Positions 8,573 through 17,811 of a stretch of 64,000 nucleotides of DNA are shown here, piece by piece. The DNA comes from Pseudomonas taiwanensis. GTDB taxonomy: Bacteria > Pseudomonadota > Gammaproteobacteria > Pseudomonadales > Pseudomonadaceae. Positions within the stretch are counted from its first letter, which is position 1. Every line of letters starts with the position of its first letter. The position numbers and the translations under genes were made by a program. The notes beneath the pieces are model-generated. The model did no database searches. It had not been told where the DNA came from and was given only the letters and a program-made list of their open reading frames with translations. The DNA is taken from NCBI RefSeq assembly GCF_013393345.1, contig NZ_QJRF01000077.1, positions 35,129 through 99,128 on the forward strand, written 5' to 3'.

Positions 8573-10633
8573 ATGAGTAACGCCCCCACGCTGCAAAGCT
8601 TCATCGGCGGCCGCTGGATCGGCCAACACGGTTCCCAGGCACTGCGCAGCGCCATCGACGGCAGCGACCTCTTCCGCACCCACGAGGAAGCCCTGGACTT
8701 CTCCGAAGCCGTAGAACATGGCCGCAAGCGCGGCATAGCCAGCCTCATGGCCATGGACTTCCAGCAACGCGCGGCACGCCTGAAAGCCCTGGCGCTGTAC
8801 CTGACCGAACACAAGGAACAGCTCTACACGATGTCCCGCCACAGCGGCGCCACCCGCGCCGACAGCTGGATCGACATCGAGGGCGGCGCTGCCACCCTGT
8901 TCAGCTATGCCGGCGTCGGCGCCCGTGAGCTGCCCTCCGGCAACATCGTCCACGAAGGCCCGGCCATGCCGCTGGGCAAGCAAGGCACCTTCGCCGGCAC
9001 CCACATCCTGGTGCCCCGTGGCGGCCTGGCCGTGCACATCAACGCCTTCAACTTCCCGATCTGGGGAATGCTGGAGAAGTTCGCCCCCAGCTTCCTCGCT
9101 GGCATGCCCTGCATCGTAAAACCGGCCACCGCTACCAGCTACCTGACCGAAGCCGCCGTACGCCTGATGCACGAGTCCGGCCTGCTCCCGGAAGGCAGCC
9201 TGCAACTGATCATCGGCAGCACCGGCGACCTGCTGGACCGCCTGCAAGGCCAGGACGTCGTGACCTTCACCGGTTCCGCCGACACCGCCGCCAAGCTGCG
9301 CGTGAACGCCAACCTGATTCGCAACTCCGTGCCCTTCAATGCTGAAGCGGACTCGCTGAACTGCGCCATCCTCGCCCCGGAAATCACCCCGGACGATCCG
9401 GAATTCGACCTCTTCGTCAAGGAAGTGGCCCGCGAGATGACCGTCAAGGCCGGCCAGAAGTGCACCGCCATCCGCCGCGCCATCGTTCCGTCCAAGCACA
9501 TCGACGCCGTGGCTGAACGCCTGCGTGATCGCCTATCCAAGGTGGTGGTCGGCGACCCGGCCGTGGAAGGCGTGAAGATGGGTGCCCTGGCATCCCATGC
9601 CCAGCAGGCCGACGTAGCCGAGCGCCTGGACGCCCTGCTTGCCAGCAGCGACCTGCTGTTCGGTGCCCGTGACGGTTTCGCCCCGCGCGGCGACGGCGTG
9701 AACGAAGGCGCCTTCTTCGCCCCGACCCTGCTTCGCTCCCGTGACCCGCACGCCGAAGGCGGCGCCCATGACATCGAGGCCTTCGGCCCGGTGAGCACCC
9801 TGATGGCCTACGACGACATCGACGAAGCCATCGCCCTGGCCGCCCGTGGCAAGGGCAGCCTGGTGGCCAGCCTGGTCACCAAGGACCCGGCCGTCGCCGC
9901 CCGCGTGGTACCGCAAGCCGCCGCCCTTCACGGCCGCCTGCACATCCTCGACCGCGAATCCGCCGCCGAATCCACCGGACACGGCTCGCCCCTGCCGGTA
10001 CTCAAACACGGCGGCCCCGGCCGCGCTGGTGGCGGTGAAGAACTGGGCGGCCTGCGCGCGGTGAAGCACTACCTGCAACGCGCCGCCGTCCAGGGTTCGC
10101 CCACCATGCTGGCCGCCGTCACCGGCGAATACGTGCGTGGCGCCAAGGTGGTCGAGACCGAAGTGCACCCGTTCCGCCGCTACTTCGACGAGCTGCAGGT
10201 CGGCGAGTCTCTGTTGACCCACCGTCGCACTGTCACCGAAGCCGACATCGTCAACTTCGGCTGCCTGTCGGGCGACCACTTCTACATGCACTTCGATGAG
10301 CTGGCCGCCAAGGAATCCCAGTTCGGCAAGCGCATCGCCCACGGCTACTTCGTGCTCTCCGCCGCCGCCGGCCTGTTCGTCTCCCCGGCCCCTGGCCCGG
10401 TACTGGCCAACTATGGCCTGGACAGCCTGCGCTTCATCACGCCAGTGGGCATTGGCGACACCATCCAGGCGCGCCTGACCTGCAAGCGCAAGATCGACCA
10501 GGGCAAGAAGAGCCCGAAGGGCGAGCCGCAAGGTGTGGTGGCCTGGGACGTGGAAGTCACCAACCAGAACGGTGAGCTGGTGGCCAGCTACGACATCCTG
10601 ACCCTGGTGCTGAAACGCCCCGAGGCTGTGTGA
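8573..10633 (+). CDS. paaZ: Oxepin-CoA hydrolase / 3-oxo-5,6-dehydrosuberyl-CoA semialdehyde dehydrogenase PaaZ
   Basis: A 686-residue bifunctional ring-opening enzyme. The N-terminal aldehyde dehydrogenase domain (about 1-525) has the predicted catalytic Cys297 in GQKC and Glu258 in NAEAD, equivalent to C295/E256 of the E. coli enzyme. The C-terminal MaoC-type hydratase domain (about 545-686) has GDHFYMH with Asp568 and His573. Both active sites look intact, so the protein should hydrolyse oxepin-CoA and oxidise the resulting aldehyde. It starts after GGAGATTTCCTC and is followed by a clear terminator. Confidence 0.95.
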   Translation: MSNAPTLQSFIGGRWIGQHGSQALRSAIDGSDLFRTHEEALDFSEAVEHGRKRGIASLMAMDFQQRAARLKALALYLTEHKEQLYTMSRHSGATRADSWIDIEGGAATLFSYAGVGARELPSGNIVHEGPAMPLGKQGTFAGTHILVPRGGLAVHINAFNFPIWGMLEKFAPSFLAGMPCIVKPATATSYLTEAAVRLMHESGLLPEGSLQLIIGSTGDLLDRLQGQDVVTFTGSADTAAKLRVNANLIRNSVPFNAEADSLNCAILAPEITPDDPEFDLFVKEVAREMTVKAGQKCTAIRRAIVPSKHIDAVAERLRDRLSKVVVGDPAVEGVKMGALASHAQQADVAERLDALLASSDLLFGARDGFAPRGDGVNEGAFFAPTLLRSRDPHAEGGAHDIEAFGPVSTLMAYDDIDEAIALAARGKGSLVASLVTKDPAVAARVVPQAAALHGRLHILDRESAAESTGHGSPLPVLKHGGPGRAGGGEELGGLRAVKHYLQRAAVQGSPTMLAAVTGEYVRGAKVVETEVHPFRRYFDELQVGESLLTHRRTVTEADIVNFGCLSGDHFYMHFDELAAKESQFGKRIAHGYFVLSAAAGLFVSPAPGPVLANYGLDSLRFITPVGIGDTIQARLTCKRKIDQGKKSPKGEPQGVVAWDVEVTNQNGELVASYDILTLVLKRPEAV

Positions 10634-10657
10634 ACCGAGTCGCTGCGTGAGTTTATG

Positions 10658-10683
10658 ACCGGCCTTAGGGCCGGTTTTTTTTT
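10658..10683 (+). terminator. Rho-independent terminator after paaZ
   Basis: ACCGGCC / GGCCGGT stem with a short loop, followed by a run of T residues, 25 bases after the paaZ stop. It closes the phenylacetate block. Confidence 0.9.
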
Positions 10684-10699
10684 GGCCTGTTCGGACCGT

Positions 10700-10963
10700 T
10701 GTAGATTGCGGAAGAGCGAAGCCCAACGATCCCCGGAAGTCCGCTGTTGGGCCTCGTTCCTCGGACCAACCTACGACGGGACTGCGTCCCGCTTGGCGAA
10801 TGAATTCGCCCCTACAAATGAGTGCCAGTACATCGCGTGCGGCCGTAGGTTGCGGCAGAGCGAAGCGAAGCCCAACGCGAGCTCCCCTCGTTGGGCCTCG
10901 CTCCTCGGACCAACCTACGGCGGGACTACGTCCCGCATAGCGAATGAATTCGCCCCCACAACA
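10700..10963. repeat. Two diverged copies of a composite GTAGGTTGG palindromic repeat
   Basis: Each copy has a GTAG(A/G)TTG(C/G)...GTTGGGC...CCAACCTAC palindrome followed by a GGGACT(A/G)CGTCCCGC hairpin and a GCGAATGAATTCGCCCC arm (near 10702-10816 and 10845-10963). The same GTAGGTTGG/CCAACCTAC family recurs at 16157-16551 and 35850-35960. No gene is visible in 10684-11107. Confidence 0.7.
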
Positions 10964-11107
10964 AAAGCCACACCGGCAGTCCCTGCTGATTCTGGCACGC
11001 AGCCTCAAGCCCTTGGCAAGCAGGCACAAGGCCAGCGCGCGGCAACTCCTTAGTATCCGGACGCAGAAACGCTCCGCTGCCAATTCCAAAAAGAAGGATG
11101 CCTCGCG

Positions 11108-12433
11108 ATGTTCCGGTCGAACCTGTTCCGACTCTCAACCCTGGCGCTGCTGGTAGGTGCCGCTACTCAGGCGGGTGCTTACGAGCTGTACGCCGACGAC
11201 GACACCCATCTGAATGCAACCCTGGAGGCCGTGTATGGCTTCTTCCACAGCCAGGAGAACTACGCCATCGCTGGCTCGAAGAGCGAGGGTTCGTCGTCCT
11301 GGCGCGAGGGTTATGCCAAGTACGGCATCAGTTTCGACCAGGGGCTGGCGGGGGCCGGCACCAGCTATGGCGCCTTCAACATGCTCAGCTCGGGCACCTG
11401 GGGTGACGGTGATGCGGCTGGCTTCACCGACGGCTCCGAGCGCACCACCAAGATCGAAGACGCCTACCTCGGCTGGCGTTCCGGCCAGCTGTTCGACGCT
11501 CTGGGCGAAGACGGCGTGGACTTCTCCTTCGGCCGCCAGAACCTGATGATCGGCGACGGCTTCCTCATCAACGGCGATGCCCTGAACCTCGGCAACGGCC
11601 TTGCCGATGGCGAGTTCAACCGCGGTGGCGCCTACTGGCTGGCTGCACGCAAGGCGTTCGACCAGACCGCCGTGCTGCGCCTCGGCGGCAAGGACGGCCT
11701 GCGCGGCGACCTGATGTGGCTGAAATCCGACAACCGCGCCCAGGCCAAGACCGAGATGGTGGTCGGAAACCTGGAGCATGTATCCGAAGCCGGCACCCTG
11801 GGCCTGACCGCGATCGACATCAGCGATGTCGACGAAGAATTCGCATCGCCCTTCCAGGCCGAGCGCGACGGCATGAAGACCTATAGCGTGCGCGGCCAAG
11901 GCAACGCCGGGGTGGAAAACCTGTTCCTCTCCGGTGAATACGCCTGGCAGGACAAGAAGGACGTCGACGACGAGAACGCCTGGTACCTGGAAGCCGGCTG
12001 GACCTTCTCCGATGTGGCCTGGAGTCCAAATGTCAGCTACCGCTACAGCCGCTTCTCGGAAGGTTACGACGCGCTGTTCACTGGCTTCAGCCGTGGCTAC
12101 GGCACCTGGTTCCAGGGTGAAGTGGCGGCCAACTACGCCGGCCCGTTCAACACCAACACCCAGGTCCACCACGTCGCCTTCAAGGTGTCGCCGCTGGAAA
12201 ACCTGAGCCTCGGCGCCCTGTGGTTCGACTTCAACACCCTGGACCGAGACCTGGGCAATACCGACGGCCGCGAACTGGATCTCTACGCCGAATGGGCGGT
12301 GAGCGACAACCTCATCGTCATGCCCCTGGTCGGTCTTTACAAACCTGACCGCAGCGCGGAAGAAGGCGGCACCCAGCTCGGCGGCGACGACAGCAACCTC
12401 TACAGCCAGTTGGTGTTCGTCACCGTCTTCTGA
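11108..12433 (+). CDS. Putative outer-membrane beta-barrel protein (alginate-export/AlgE-like)
   Basis: A 441-residue exported protein: the signal peptide ends near TQAGA (residue 24), then come alternating amphipathic strands with many aromatic residues and a terminal Phe, typical of an outer-membrane barrel. The overall pattern, including GRQNLMIGDGFLINGDALNLG, resembles alginate-export-domain barrels, but substrate and partners are unknown and there are no alginate genes nearby. A perfect 8-bp hairpin (12440-12459) without a T run follows it. Confidence 0.65.
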   Translation: MFRSNLFRLSTLALLVGAATQAGAYELYADDDTHLNATLEAVYGFFHSQENYAIAGSKSEGSSSWREGYAKYGISFDQGLAGAGTSYGAFNMLSSGTWGDGDAAGFTDGSERTTKIEDAYLGWRSGQLFDALGEDGVDFSFGRQNLMIGDGFLINGDALNLGNGLADGEFNRGGAYWLAARKAFDQTAVLRLGGKDGLRGDLMWLKSDNRAQAKTEMVVGNLEHVSEAGTLGLTAIDISDVDEEFASPFQAERDGMKTYSVRGQGNAGVENLFLSGEYAWQDKKDVDDENAWYLEAGWTFSDVAWSPNVSYRYSRFSEGYDALFTGFSRGYGTWFQGEVAANYAGPFNTNTQVHHVAFKVSPLENLSLGALWFDFNTLDRDLGNTDGRELDLYAEWAVSDNLIVMPLVGLYKPDRSAEEGGTQLGGDDSNLYSQLVFVTVF

Positions 12434-12478
12434 CCTTTCCGGGGCGGCAACGCCCCGGCCTCCCAAGCGATCGCGCCC

Positions 12479-14623
12479 ATGTCCAGCCCCAGCCTCAGCA
12501 TTCAAAGCAAGATCACCCTCCTGGCGAGCCTCTGCCTGATCCTGGTGGTTGGACTGCTGGTCGGCCTGTCGCTCTACCAGACCCGCGCCAGCACCGAACG
12601 GGTCAAGGATTCCAGCGGGCGCATGCTCGCCGAAGCCGCGCGCCTCAATCTGGAGGCTCAGGGCAGGGTCCAGGCCCTGCAGATCCAGCGCAGCTTCACC
12701 CGCACCCACGAATATGGCCTCGGACTGGCGCGGCACCTGCTCTACCTGCGCGAGCGTGCGGCACGCGGCGAGATCAGTGCGGAAACCCTGCGGGGCGAAC
12801 TGGCCGGGGAACTGCGCAAGGCCGTGGAGCAGCGTCCGGAGCTGCTCGGGCTGTTCCTGATTTTCCAGCCCGATGCCCTCGATGGTCGTGACGCCGAGTT
12901 CATAGGCCGCGGCGACCTCGGCAGCAACGACACCGGGCGCTTCGCGCTGTACTGGCTGCAAGCCAAGCCGGGCGAACTACAAGCCGTGCCGGGCGACGAG
13001 AAGCTGCTGGCCGATACCTCTCCCGGTCCAAGCGGCGCGCCCTTCAACGCCTTCTTCACCTGCCCGCGCGACAGCGGGCATCTGTGCTTGCTGGAGCCGT
13101 ACTTCGACGAATCTTCGGGCGCTCGCAGGCTGGTCACCAGCATCGCGTTCCCGCTGCTGGAAAATGGCAAGGTGCTGGCGGTTATCGGCCTCGATATCAG
13201 TCTCGACAGCCTGCAACAGGACGCGCTGACCAGCAGCCGTGAACTCTATGAGGGCAATGGCCGCGTCAGCATCATCAGCCCATCCGGCGTGGTCGCCGGC
13301 CATAGCCAGGATGCCGCCCAGCTGGGCAAGCGCCTACAGGCGGTGCTACCGGACCAGGCCACCGAAGTCCTCGATTTCCTCGGCCGTAGCGAGCCCCACG
13401 CCTTTATCGACAAGGGGCAGATCAGTGTGCTCGAACCCCTCTCTCCCATCGCCGGGGCCAAGCCCTGGGGCGTGCTGCTGGGCGTGCCGCAGCGGGTGCT
13501 GCTGGCGCCCGCCGAGGCGCTGAAAGTGCAAATGGATAACGAACGCCTGCAAAGCTCGGCACTGGAATTCATCCTCGGCTCCGTCGCGGCGCTGCTGGGC
13601 GTTGCCATGATCTGGCTGGCTGCCCGTGGTGTGACGCGTCCGTTGCTGCGACTGGCCGGCATGCTGGAAGACATCGCTGACGGTGAAGGCGACCTCACTC
13701 GCCGCCTGACCTACGCCCGCCGTGACGAACTGGGCCGCCTGGCGCTGGCCTTCAATCGCTTCCTCGACAAATTGCAACCCGTGATCGCCAAGGTCCAGGG
13801 TTTGGTGCGCGACGCCCGTGACACCGCAGACCAGTCGGCGGTGATCGCACGCCAGACCAGCGAAGGCATGCAGCAGCAGTTCCGTGAGATCGACCAGGTG
13901 GCCACTGCCCTTCACGAGATGTCCGCCACGGCCAACGCCTCGGCACAGAGTGCGGCCCAGGCCGCCGATGCCGCGCGTAACGCCGACCAGGCCAGTCGCG
14001 AAGGCCTGGAGGTGATCACCCGCACCACCAGCGCCATCCACGCCCAGGCGCGGGACATGAGCGAAGCCATGAGCCAGTTGCAGACGCTGGCCCAGAACAG
14101 CGAGCAGATCGGTTCGGTGCTGGAGGTGATTCTCTCCATCGCCGGGCAGACCAACCTCCTGGCACTGAATGCCGCCATCGAGGCCGCACGCGCTGGCGAC
14201 GCCGGGCGCGGTTTTGCCGTGGTGGCCGACGAGGTGCGCAGCCTGGCGCGGCGCACCCAGGATTCGGTGGAGGAAATCCGCCAGGTGATCGACAACCTGC
14301 AGAACGGCACCCGCGACGTGACCCAGGCCATGCACGGCAGCCACGGCCTGGCCCAGGAGAACGTGAGCCAGGTGCAACAGGCTGTGGCCGCCCTGGAGCG
14401 CATCAGCGATGCCGTCAACCTGATCACCGAGATGAACCTGCAGATTGCCAGTGCCGCCGAGGAACAGAGCAGCGTCGCAGACGAGATCAATCGCAACGTC
14501 GAAGCCATCCGAGACGTGACAGAATCGCTCTCCGGACAGGCCGATCAATCGGCCCAGGTCAGTCGCCAGCTCAACGAACTGGCCAACCATCAGCAGGGGC
14601 TGATGCAACAGTTTCGCGCCTAG
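12479..14623 (+). CDS. Methyl-accepting chemotaxis protein
   Basis: A 714-residue transmembrane chemoreceptor: first membrane helix about residues 12-32, a large periplasmic sensor of about 325 residues (probably double Cache/PDC), second helix about 362-382, a HAMP linker beginning VTRPLLRL, then the long signalling coiled coil with the conserved tip around residues 550-600 (TNLLALNAAIEAARAG). It should signal through CheA/CheW. The ligand cannot be read from sequence. The C-terminus (QQFRA) lacks an obvious CheR-tethering pentapeptide. Confidence 0.93.
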   Translation: MSSPSLSIQSKITLLASLCLILVVGLLVGLSLYQTRASTERVKDSSGRMLAEAARLNLEAQGRVQALQIQRSFTRTHEYGLGLARHLLYLRERAARGEISAETLRGELAGELRKAVEQRPELLGLFLIFQPDALDGRDAEFIGRGDLGSNDTGRFALYWLQAKPGELQAVPGDEKLLADTSPGPSGAPFNAFFTCPRDSGHLCLLEPYFDESSGARRLVTSIAFPLLENGKVLAVIGLDISLDSLQQDALTSSRELYEGNGRVSIISPSGVVAGHSQDAAQLGKRLQAVLPDQATEVLDFLGRSEPHAFIDKGQISVLEPLSPIAGAKPWGVLLGVPQRVLLAPAEALKVQMDNERLQSSALEFILGSVAALLGVAMIWLAARGVTRPLLRLAGMLEDIADGEGDLTRRLTYARRDELGRLALAFNRFLDKLQPVIAKVQGLVRDARDTADQSAVIARQTSEGMQQQFREIDQVATALHEMSATANASAQSAAQAADAARNADQASREGLEVITRTTSAIHAQARDMSEAMSQLQTLAQNSEQIGSVLEVILSIAGQTNLLALNAAIEAARAGDAGRGFAVVADEVRSLARRTQDSVEEIRQVIDNLQNGTRDVTQAMHGSHGLAQENVSQVQQAVAALERISDAVNLITEMNLQIASAAEEQSSVADEINRNVEAIRDVTESLSGQADQSAQVSRQLNELANHQQGLMQQFRA

Positions 14624-14803
14624 GGGTCCACAAGACTCAGGAGCGTCATCAGGCGACTTCGTCGCCACTCCCCGTCGCCACCGGCCTGAAGGGCTACCCG
14701 CCCCGACTGGTCGGTGGCTCCTGTCGCAACTTCTTCGCGAGTGTGACCGCGCCATGATCTGGCCGCGTCATCGAAGAAAACCTCCCTGCTCGCAGAAGTC
14801 CCC

Positions 14804-16033
14804 ATGCATCCACTTCGCAAAGCCCTGCATAACGAGTTGCACTCGCGGCCGTCGATCTATTTCCGTGATCCGGCTAACGTCTATCACTTCGCCTTTTCCG
14901 ACGCCGAGGACGTCTGCGACGCGCTGGTCGAGCGCCTCAACCAGACCGCCGACGCGCCACTGGCCAGCAATGGTTCCCAGGGCCTGCTGCGCATGGGCGA
15001 GAACACCCTGAAATGGGAACGCCATACCGAGTTCTTCACCCTCACCCTGGTGGTACCGCGCAACGCGGGCGATGACTTCTGGCCACCTCTGCCGGCAGCA
15101 CTGGAGAGCCTGGTGGCCGACCATCGCCACCTGCTGATCAATGCCGACCAGGTGCTGGTGGAGTCGGATACGAACTGGGCGGGCGACACCGCTGCGTACG
15201 GCTTCAAAGACCCATCCGGTTCCACCCTGGGCGGCGGCGATGCCATCGCCTGGTCGGACTTCCGTCTGAGCGAAGACGGCGTGAACCGCATCCTGCTGGT
15301 CAACCGCCGGCTCAATGCCTATCGCCTGGGCCGGATGATCCGCCGCCTGCTGGAAATCGAGACGTACCGCATGATGGCCTCGCTCACCCTGCCGGTTGCC
15401 CAGGCGGTGAGCGTGCAGTTGAAGGAATACGACAAGGAACTGGCCCGGCTTTCCGACCGCAACGCCGAGGGCAAAGGCAGCGCCAAGGAGCTGTCGACGG
15501 ATATCGCCGCCCTCTCCGCCCGCATCGTGCGCAGCACCGCCCGCACCCGCCAGCGCTTCAGCGCCACGGAGGCGTACGCGCAGATCGTCTTCGAGCGAAT
15601 CAATGAGCTACGCGAATCCCACATCGATGATTGCCAGCGCCTGGGGGTGTTCATCGAACGCCGTTTCCGTCCCACCGTGCGCTACTGCGCAGCCACCGAC
15701 CAGCGCCTCGTGCGCCTGGGCCAGAGCGTGGCCAACCTCAGTGACCTGCTGAGGGCACGGGTCAATGTGGAGGTGGAAGAACAGAACTCGGAGATCCTGC
15801 GCAGCCTGAACGCCCGCGCCGATACCCAGATCAAGATCCAGAAGGCGGTGGAAGGCCTGTCGATCATCGCCATCAGCTACTACCTGCTGAGTCTGTTCAA
15901 GCTGTTCTACGGCGGCCTGCACACCATCGGCCTGGACATATCACCGAAGACCGCGATTCTGGTGATGACGCCGGTGGTGATGCTGATCCTGGGCGCGATC
16001 GTCCTGCGGATCAGGAAGGCGAAGGGGCATTAG
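14804..16033 (+). CDS. DUF3422 family membrane-anchored protein
   Basis: A 409-residue protein matching the DUF3422 pattern: opens MHPLRKALHNELHSRPS, carries a central coiled-coil region (about 190-350), and ends with two membrane helices (about 348-370 and 383-402) and a basic tail. No biochemical function is established for the family. It stands alone between the chemoreceptor gene and a large repeat array; the ribosome site is weak. Confidence 0.85.
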   Translation: MHPLRKALHNELHSRPSIYFRDPANVYHFAFSDAEDVCDALVERLNQTADAPLASNGSQGLLRMGENTLKWERHTEFFTLTLVVPRNAGDDFWPPLPAALESLVADHRHLLINADQVLVESDTNWAGDTAAYGFKDPSGSTLGGGDAIAWSDFRLSEDGVNRILLVNRRLNAYRLGRMIRRLLEIETYRMMASLTLPVAQAVSVQLKEYDKELARLSDRNAEGKGSAKELSTDIAALSARIVRSTARTRQRFSATEAYAQIVFERINELRESHIDDCQRLGVFIERRFRPTVRYCAATDQRLVRLGQSVANLSDLLRARVNVEVEEQNSEILRSLNARADTQIKIQKAVEGLSIIAISYYLLSLFKLFYGGLHTIGLDISPKTAILVMTPVVMLILGAIVLRIRKAKGH

Positions 16034-16063
16034 TCTGGCGCCATCCGCGTCGTTCTGTAGGGT

Positions 16064-16141
16064 GGATGTCGCTCTTCACATCCACCGGGGATTTCCGGAT
16101 CCAGCACCGATGGTGGATCGATGAAGCGTGATCCACCCTAC
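16064..16141. repeat. GTAGGGTGGAT...ATCCACCCTAC inverted repeat
   Basis: A TGTAGGGTGGAT arm at 16064 and GATCCACCCTACA ending at 16141 flank an internal second pairing of ATCCACC/GGTGGAT. It is a palindromic intergenic repeat family distinct from the REP sequences, directly left of the tandem array. Confidence 0.7.
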
Positions 16142-16156
16142 ACACCACTCAAACCT

Positions 16157-16551
16157 CCCGTAGGTTGGTGTAGAGCGCAGCGAAACCCAACGATTCCCGG
16201 AAGTCCGCTGTTGGGCCTCGTTCCTCGGACCAACCTACGGCGGGACTGCCCGTAGGAGCTGGCTTGCCAGCGAATGGCCCCGTTTCGCTAGCAAGCTAGC
16301 TCCTACACCCGTAGGTTGGTGTAGAGCGCAGCGAAACCCAACGATTCCCGGAAGTCCGCTGTTGGGCCTCGTTCCTCGGATCAACCTACGGCGGGACTGC
16401 CCGTAGGAGCTGGCTTGCCAGCGAATGGCCCCGTTTCGCTAGCAAGCTAGCTCCTACACCCGTAGGTTGGTGTAGAGCGCAGCGAAACCCAACGATTCCC
16501 GGAAGTCCGCTGTTGGGCCCCGTTCCTCGGATCAACCTACGGCGGGACTAA
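16157..16551. repeat. Tandem composite repeat, 151-bp unit, about 2.6 copies
   Basis: Units begin CCCGTAGGTTGGTGTAGAGC at 16157, 16308 and 16459, exactly 151 bases apart, and are nearly identical (single changes such as GGACC/GGATC). Each full unit joins a GTAGGTTGG/CCAACCTAC palindrome to a REP pair (GTAGGAGCTGGCTTGCCAGC with GCTAGCAAGCTAGCTCCTAC). The third unit stops after its palindrome. The high identity indicates recent duplication. Confidence 0.9.
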
Positions 16552-16560
16552 ATCGCAGGC

Positions 16561-16588
16561 AAAAAAAGACCCGGCAATTTGCCGGGTC
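16561..16588 (-). terminator. Rho-independent terminator for the lipoate ligase-like gene
   Basis: GACCCGGC / GCCGGGTC stem; read on the minus strand it is followed by seven T residues (A run at 16561-16567). It lies about 190 bases beyond the stop of the minus-strand gene at 16777. Confidence 0.8.
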
Positions 16589-16684
16589 AATAACCGTGAT
16601 TAGCCTGATGAGGAGATAATCTGATGAGTCCGAAACTTGGGCTTGTCAGCTTATCCAGCTGGCCGCGAGGCCAGTGATTGGAAT

Positions 16685-16703
16685 AATAATGATTCTCATT
16701 TTT
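16685..16703. promoter_or_regulatory. Possible Fur box
   Basis: AATAATGATTCTCATTTTT matches 14 of 19 positions of the classical Fur-box consensus. It lies in the gene-free 16589-16776 stretch, which also holds a 17-codon open frame (ATG at 16624) after a GGAG site. No downstream gene on either strand is obviously served by it, so this may be chance in an AT-rich segment. Confidence 0.3.
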
Positions 16704-16776
16704 CAGTCAAGCGATATTCGATACCAAATGTGAATTACTTCTATTCACTGACGAATGGCCTCCCTCCTCGTCCTGC

Positions 16777-17487
16777 TCATTCCAGATTCAGCCCCGCTTC
16801 CGCCAGCGTCCGGCGATAGCAATCACGCAGTGAATCAAGCCGGCTCCACACCTGCCCCACGCATTCGTCCAAGGCGATATGGCTGCTGGCGCGGCAGAGA
16901 TTTTCCAGCTCGCAGCCCTGATAGAAGGCATTCACTACCTCGACCATGGGTTCGCGCTGGTTTTCCATCAGCACGGCGGCATGGGCCAGTACCACGTGCC
17001 GGCCATCGTCACGCCGGCGTCGCCAGCGCTGGGCGGTGCCGACCAGTTTGCGTTCCTCCAGGGTGACGTTGTAACGGCCGTCGCAGAACGCGCCGTCCAC
17101 CTCGCCCAGCCCGCCTTCCAGCCCCATGCCGGCGAGCCAGTCGAGCATCGGTTGGCAGAGTCGCAGGTAGGCGTTCTCGATCCGGGTCAGCTCGCTCTCA
17201 CGGGACGGCAGCGCGTAAACCAGCGCCACATTCAGAACCGCCGGCGATTGCGGCACCGGCTCGCCGCCGCTGTCACGCAAGGCGATCGGCCAGCCCAGCG
17301 CCTGGCACGCCGAACCGGCGGCGGCGAATCCGGCCAAGCGACTCATGCGCTGCGGCATGACCAGCGCAGCTTCCCGTGGTCGCCACAGGAGCAAGCCGCA
17401 CTCCCCTTCGCCCTGCTGGATGCGATCCAGCAGCTCGCGTTCCGCGTCCAGTCCTTCGCCTACCGCATAGTGTGAAACCTGATGCAT
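16777..17487 (-). CDS. Lipoate--protein ligase A family protein
   Basis: A 236-residue protein of the biotin/lipoyl ligase fold. The motif GRYNVTLEERKLVGTAQRW includes the conserved lysine (Lys147) that binds lipoyl-AMP in LplA-type ligases, and SPAVLNVALVY matches the preceding strand. It could attach scavenged lipoate or octanoate to lipoyl domains. No lipoyl enzyme genes are adjacent, so the physiological target is unknown. GGGAGGTGAG just before the ATG is a strong ribosome site. Confidence 0.82.
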   Translation of the reverse strand: MHQVSHYAVGEGLDAERELLDRIQQGEGECGLLLWRPREAALVMPQRMSRLAGFAAAGSACQALGWPIALRDSGGEPVPQSPAVLNVALVYALPSRESELTRIENAYLRLCQPMLDWLAGMGLEGGLGEVDGAFCDGRYNVTLEERKLVGTAQRWRRRRDDGRHVVLAHAAVLMENQREPMVEVVNAFYQGCELENLCRASSHIALDECVGQVWSRLDSLRDCYRRTLAEAGLNLE

Positions 17488-17811
17488 CTCACCTCCCGCA
17501 CAGTGTCAACTTTCCAGCGGCCTTCAAGCGCCAACGCTTTGCCGCGATAAGTCACTCATTCATTTGCACTTTTATACCGTTCGTATCCGTAGTTCAGCCG
17601 CCAGTCCGCCAAAGGCGGTTTTCACTCAGTTGAATGATGGCACTGCGGAATTGCCTCCTATAAGTTTGTTTCAACCTGTTTCAAAAAGCGCGATACAGGC
17701 TTCGACCGGAGATCACTACAGAGCCAATAAGGCCGACCGGTACGAGGTGCTTCTGAAGCAGTCAGAGCGATCGAAAATTCACCGTCAATCAAGCTGTGGA
17801 GGACCGCAGCC
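17488..17811. other. Divergent intergenic region, lipoate ligase-like / multicopper oxidase
   Basis: This 324-base stretch must hold promoters for both divergent genes. I see a CCGCCAAAGGCGG palindrome near 17604 and AT-rich segments near 17560-17580 and 17660-17690, but no promoter or copper-regulator (CueR/CopR) site that I can assign. No small gene is apparent. Confidence 0.5.

Noticed and set aside
10990-11010. Sigma-54 promoter (TGGCAC) before the barrel gene
   Set aside because: The -12 element needed at the right spacing is absent (reads CTCAA).
12440-12459. Terminator after the barrel gene
   Set aside because: The hairpin is perfect (CCGGGGCG, GCAA loop) but no T run follows. It may stabilise the message.
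16157-16551. CRISPR or satellite array
   Set aside because: Only 2.6 copies of a 151-bp composite of known intergenic repeats, with no spacers.
16603-16640. CTGATGA and CGAAAC motifs resembling a hammerhead ribozyme core
   Set aside because: The motifs are spaced too closely or with only three possible pairs for stem II, and no complementary strands for stems I and III could be found around them.
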